Origin: Nitrosomonadaceae bacterium
GTDB taxonomy: Bacteria; Pseudomonadota; Gammaproteobacteria; Burkholderiales; Usitatibacteraceae
Reading direction: 5' to 3'
Length of the DNA: 6,386 bases
Assembly (NCBI GenBank): GCA_021300055.1
Contig: JAJTHU010000001.1
Span: forward strand, 1-6,386
Shown here: positions 6,158 to 6,386 of the stretch, in pieces
Layout: each line of letters opens with the position of its first letter
Numbering within the stretch: the first letter of the stretch is position 1
The notes under the pieces: generated by a model
Database searches by the model: none
The model's input: the letters and a program-made list of their open reading frames with translations, nothing else
Told to the model about the DNA's origin: nothing
Translations under genes and position numbers: made by a program

Positions 6158-6386
6158 TGTCGATCAATCCGGCGACAACGCGCCGCCTCGATACCGCGCA
6201 GGTTGCCGGTGGCATCGAGCGAAACTGAGCTTCCCATCACACACGGCGCGTGCTTCGGCTGTCCAAACAGCCACGCCTCTTCAATGGGCGCCTGCAGATC
6301 GATTTCGCCCGTGTGTTGAACCACGCGACCGAGACACAGCACGTGCCCCTCGCGTCCGAACAATGCAAATTCGTTCAGCGCACGCC
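6154..6386 (-). CDS. Unidentified protein, C-terminal 77 residues only
   Basis: A reading frame open to the right edge and ending in TGA at 6154-6156, inside the ATG of the epimerase (ATGA overlap). The overlap and the shared strand mark it as the real 3' end of an upstream operon gene rather than a chance frame. The visible tail runs RALNEFALFGREGHVLCLG near its start and ends ARCRRIDRQ. I do not recognise a family, and no membrane segment or known C-terminal motif is visible. The visible tail does not end like the IlvD/Edd dehydratases or aldehyde dehydrogenases expected in a sulfo-ED operon. It could be another enzyme of the pathway, such as a glycosidase or oxidoreductase, but that is a guess from position. 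The true start lies outside the window. Confidence 0.6.
   Translation of the reverse strand, partial: RALNEFALFGREGHVLCLGRVVQHTGEIDLQAPIEEAWLFGQPKHAPCVMGSSVSLDATGNLRGIEAARCRRIDRQ

Overview
This GC-rich window appears to come from a proteobacterium. The genes look closest to those of Burkholderiales or similar beta/gamma/alpha-proteobacteria, but the sequence alone does not settle the genus. It holds six complete protein genes and two cut by the window edges, with almost no non-coding DNA. No tRNA, rRNA, CRISPR array or insertion sequence was seen.

Left block (1-2471, all minus strand, read right to left): suyA (SAF-domain small subunit), suyB (UxaA/altronate-dehydratase-type large subunit), then a D-2-hydroxyacid dehydrogenase resembling (S)-sulfolactate dehydrogenase SlcC, cut by the left edge. 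SuyAB is (R)-sulfolactate sulfo-lyase, which splits sulfolactate into pyruvate and sulfite. A divergent control region (2472-2656) follows, with a good sigma70-type promoter facing suyA, a second -10 box facing the other way and a small palindrome. It leads into a GntR/HutC-type regulator on the plus strand (2657-3490).

Right block (3501-6386, all minus strand): read right to left, the end of an unrecognised gene, an aldose 1-epimerase, an SMP-30-type sugar lactonase and an NAD-type SDR sugar dehydrogenase. The first three are chained by ATGA stop/start overlaps, so this is an operon entering from beyond the right edge. It ends tail-to-tail with the regulator across only 10 bp.

Together, mutarotase + sugar 1-dehydrogenase + lactonase + GntR regulator + sulfolactate dehydrogenase + sulfo-lyase suggest a sulfoquinovose (6-deoxy-6-sulfoglucose) catabolic locus. 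The route would be the sulfo-Entner-Doudoroff type, extended by sulfolactate desulfonation. In the best-known sulfo-ED bacterium, Pseudomonas putida SQ1, the pathway stops at excreted sulfolactate. Here one locus seems to carry both the front end and the C-S-cleaving back end. The middle enzymes (dehydratase, aldolase, sulfolactaldehyde dehydrogenase), a sulfoquinovosidase, transporters and an (R)-sulfolactate dehydrogenase (ComC) are not in view. The sugar substrate is inferred from context: the SDR and lactonase also resemble the D-xylose oxidative enzymes XylB and XylC.
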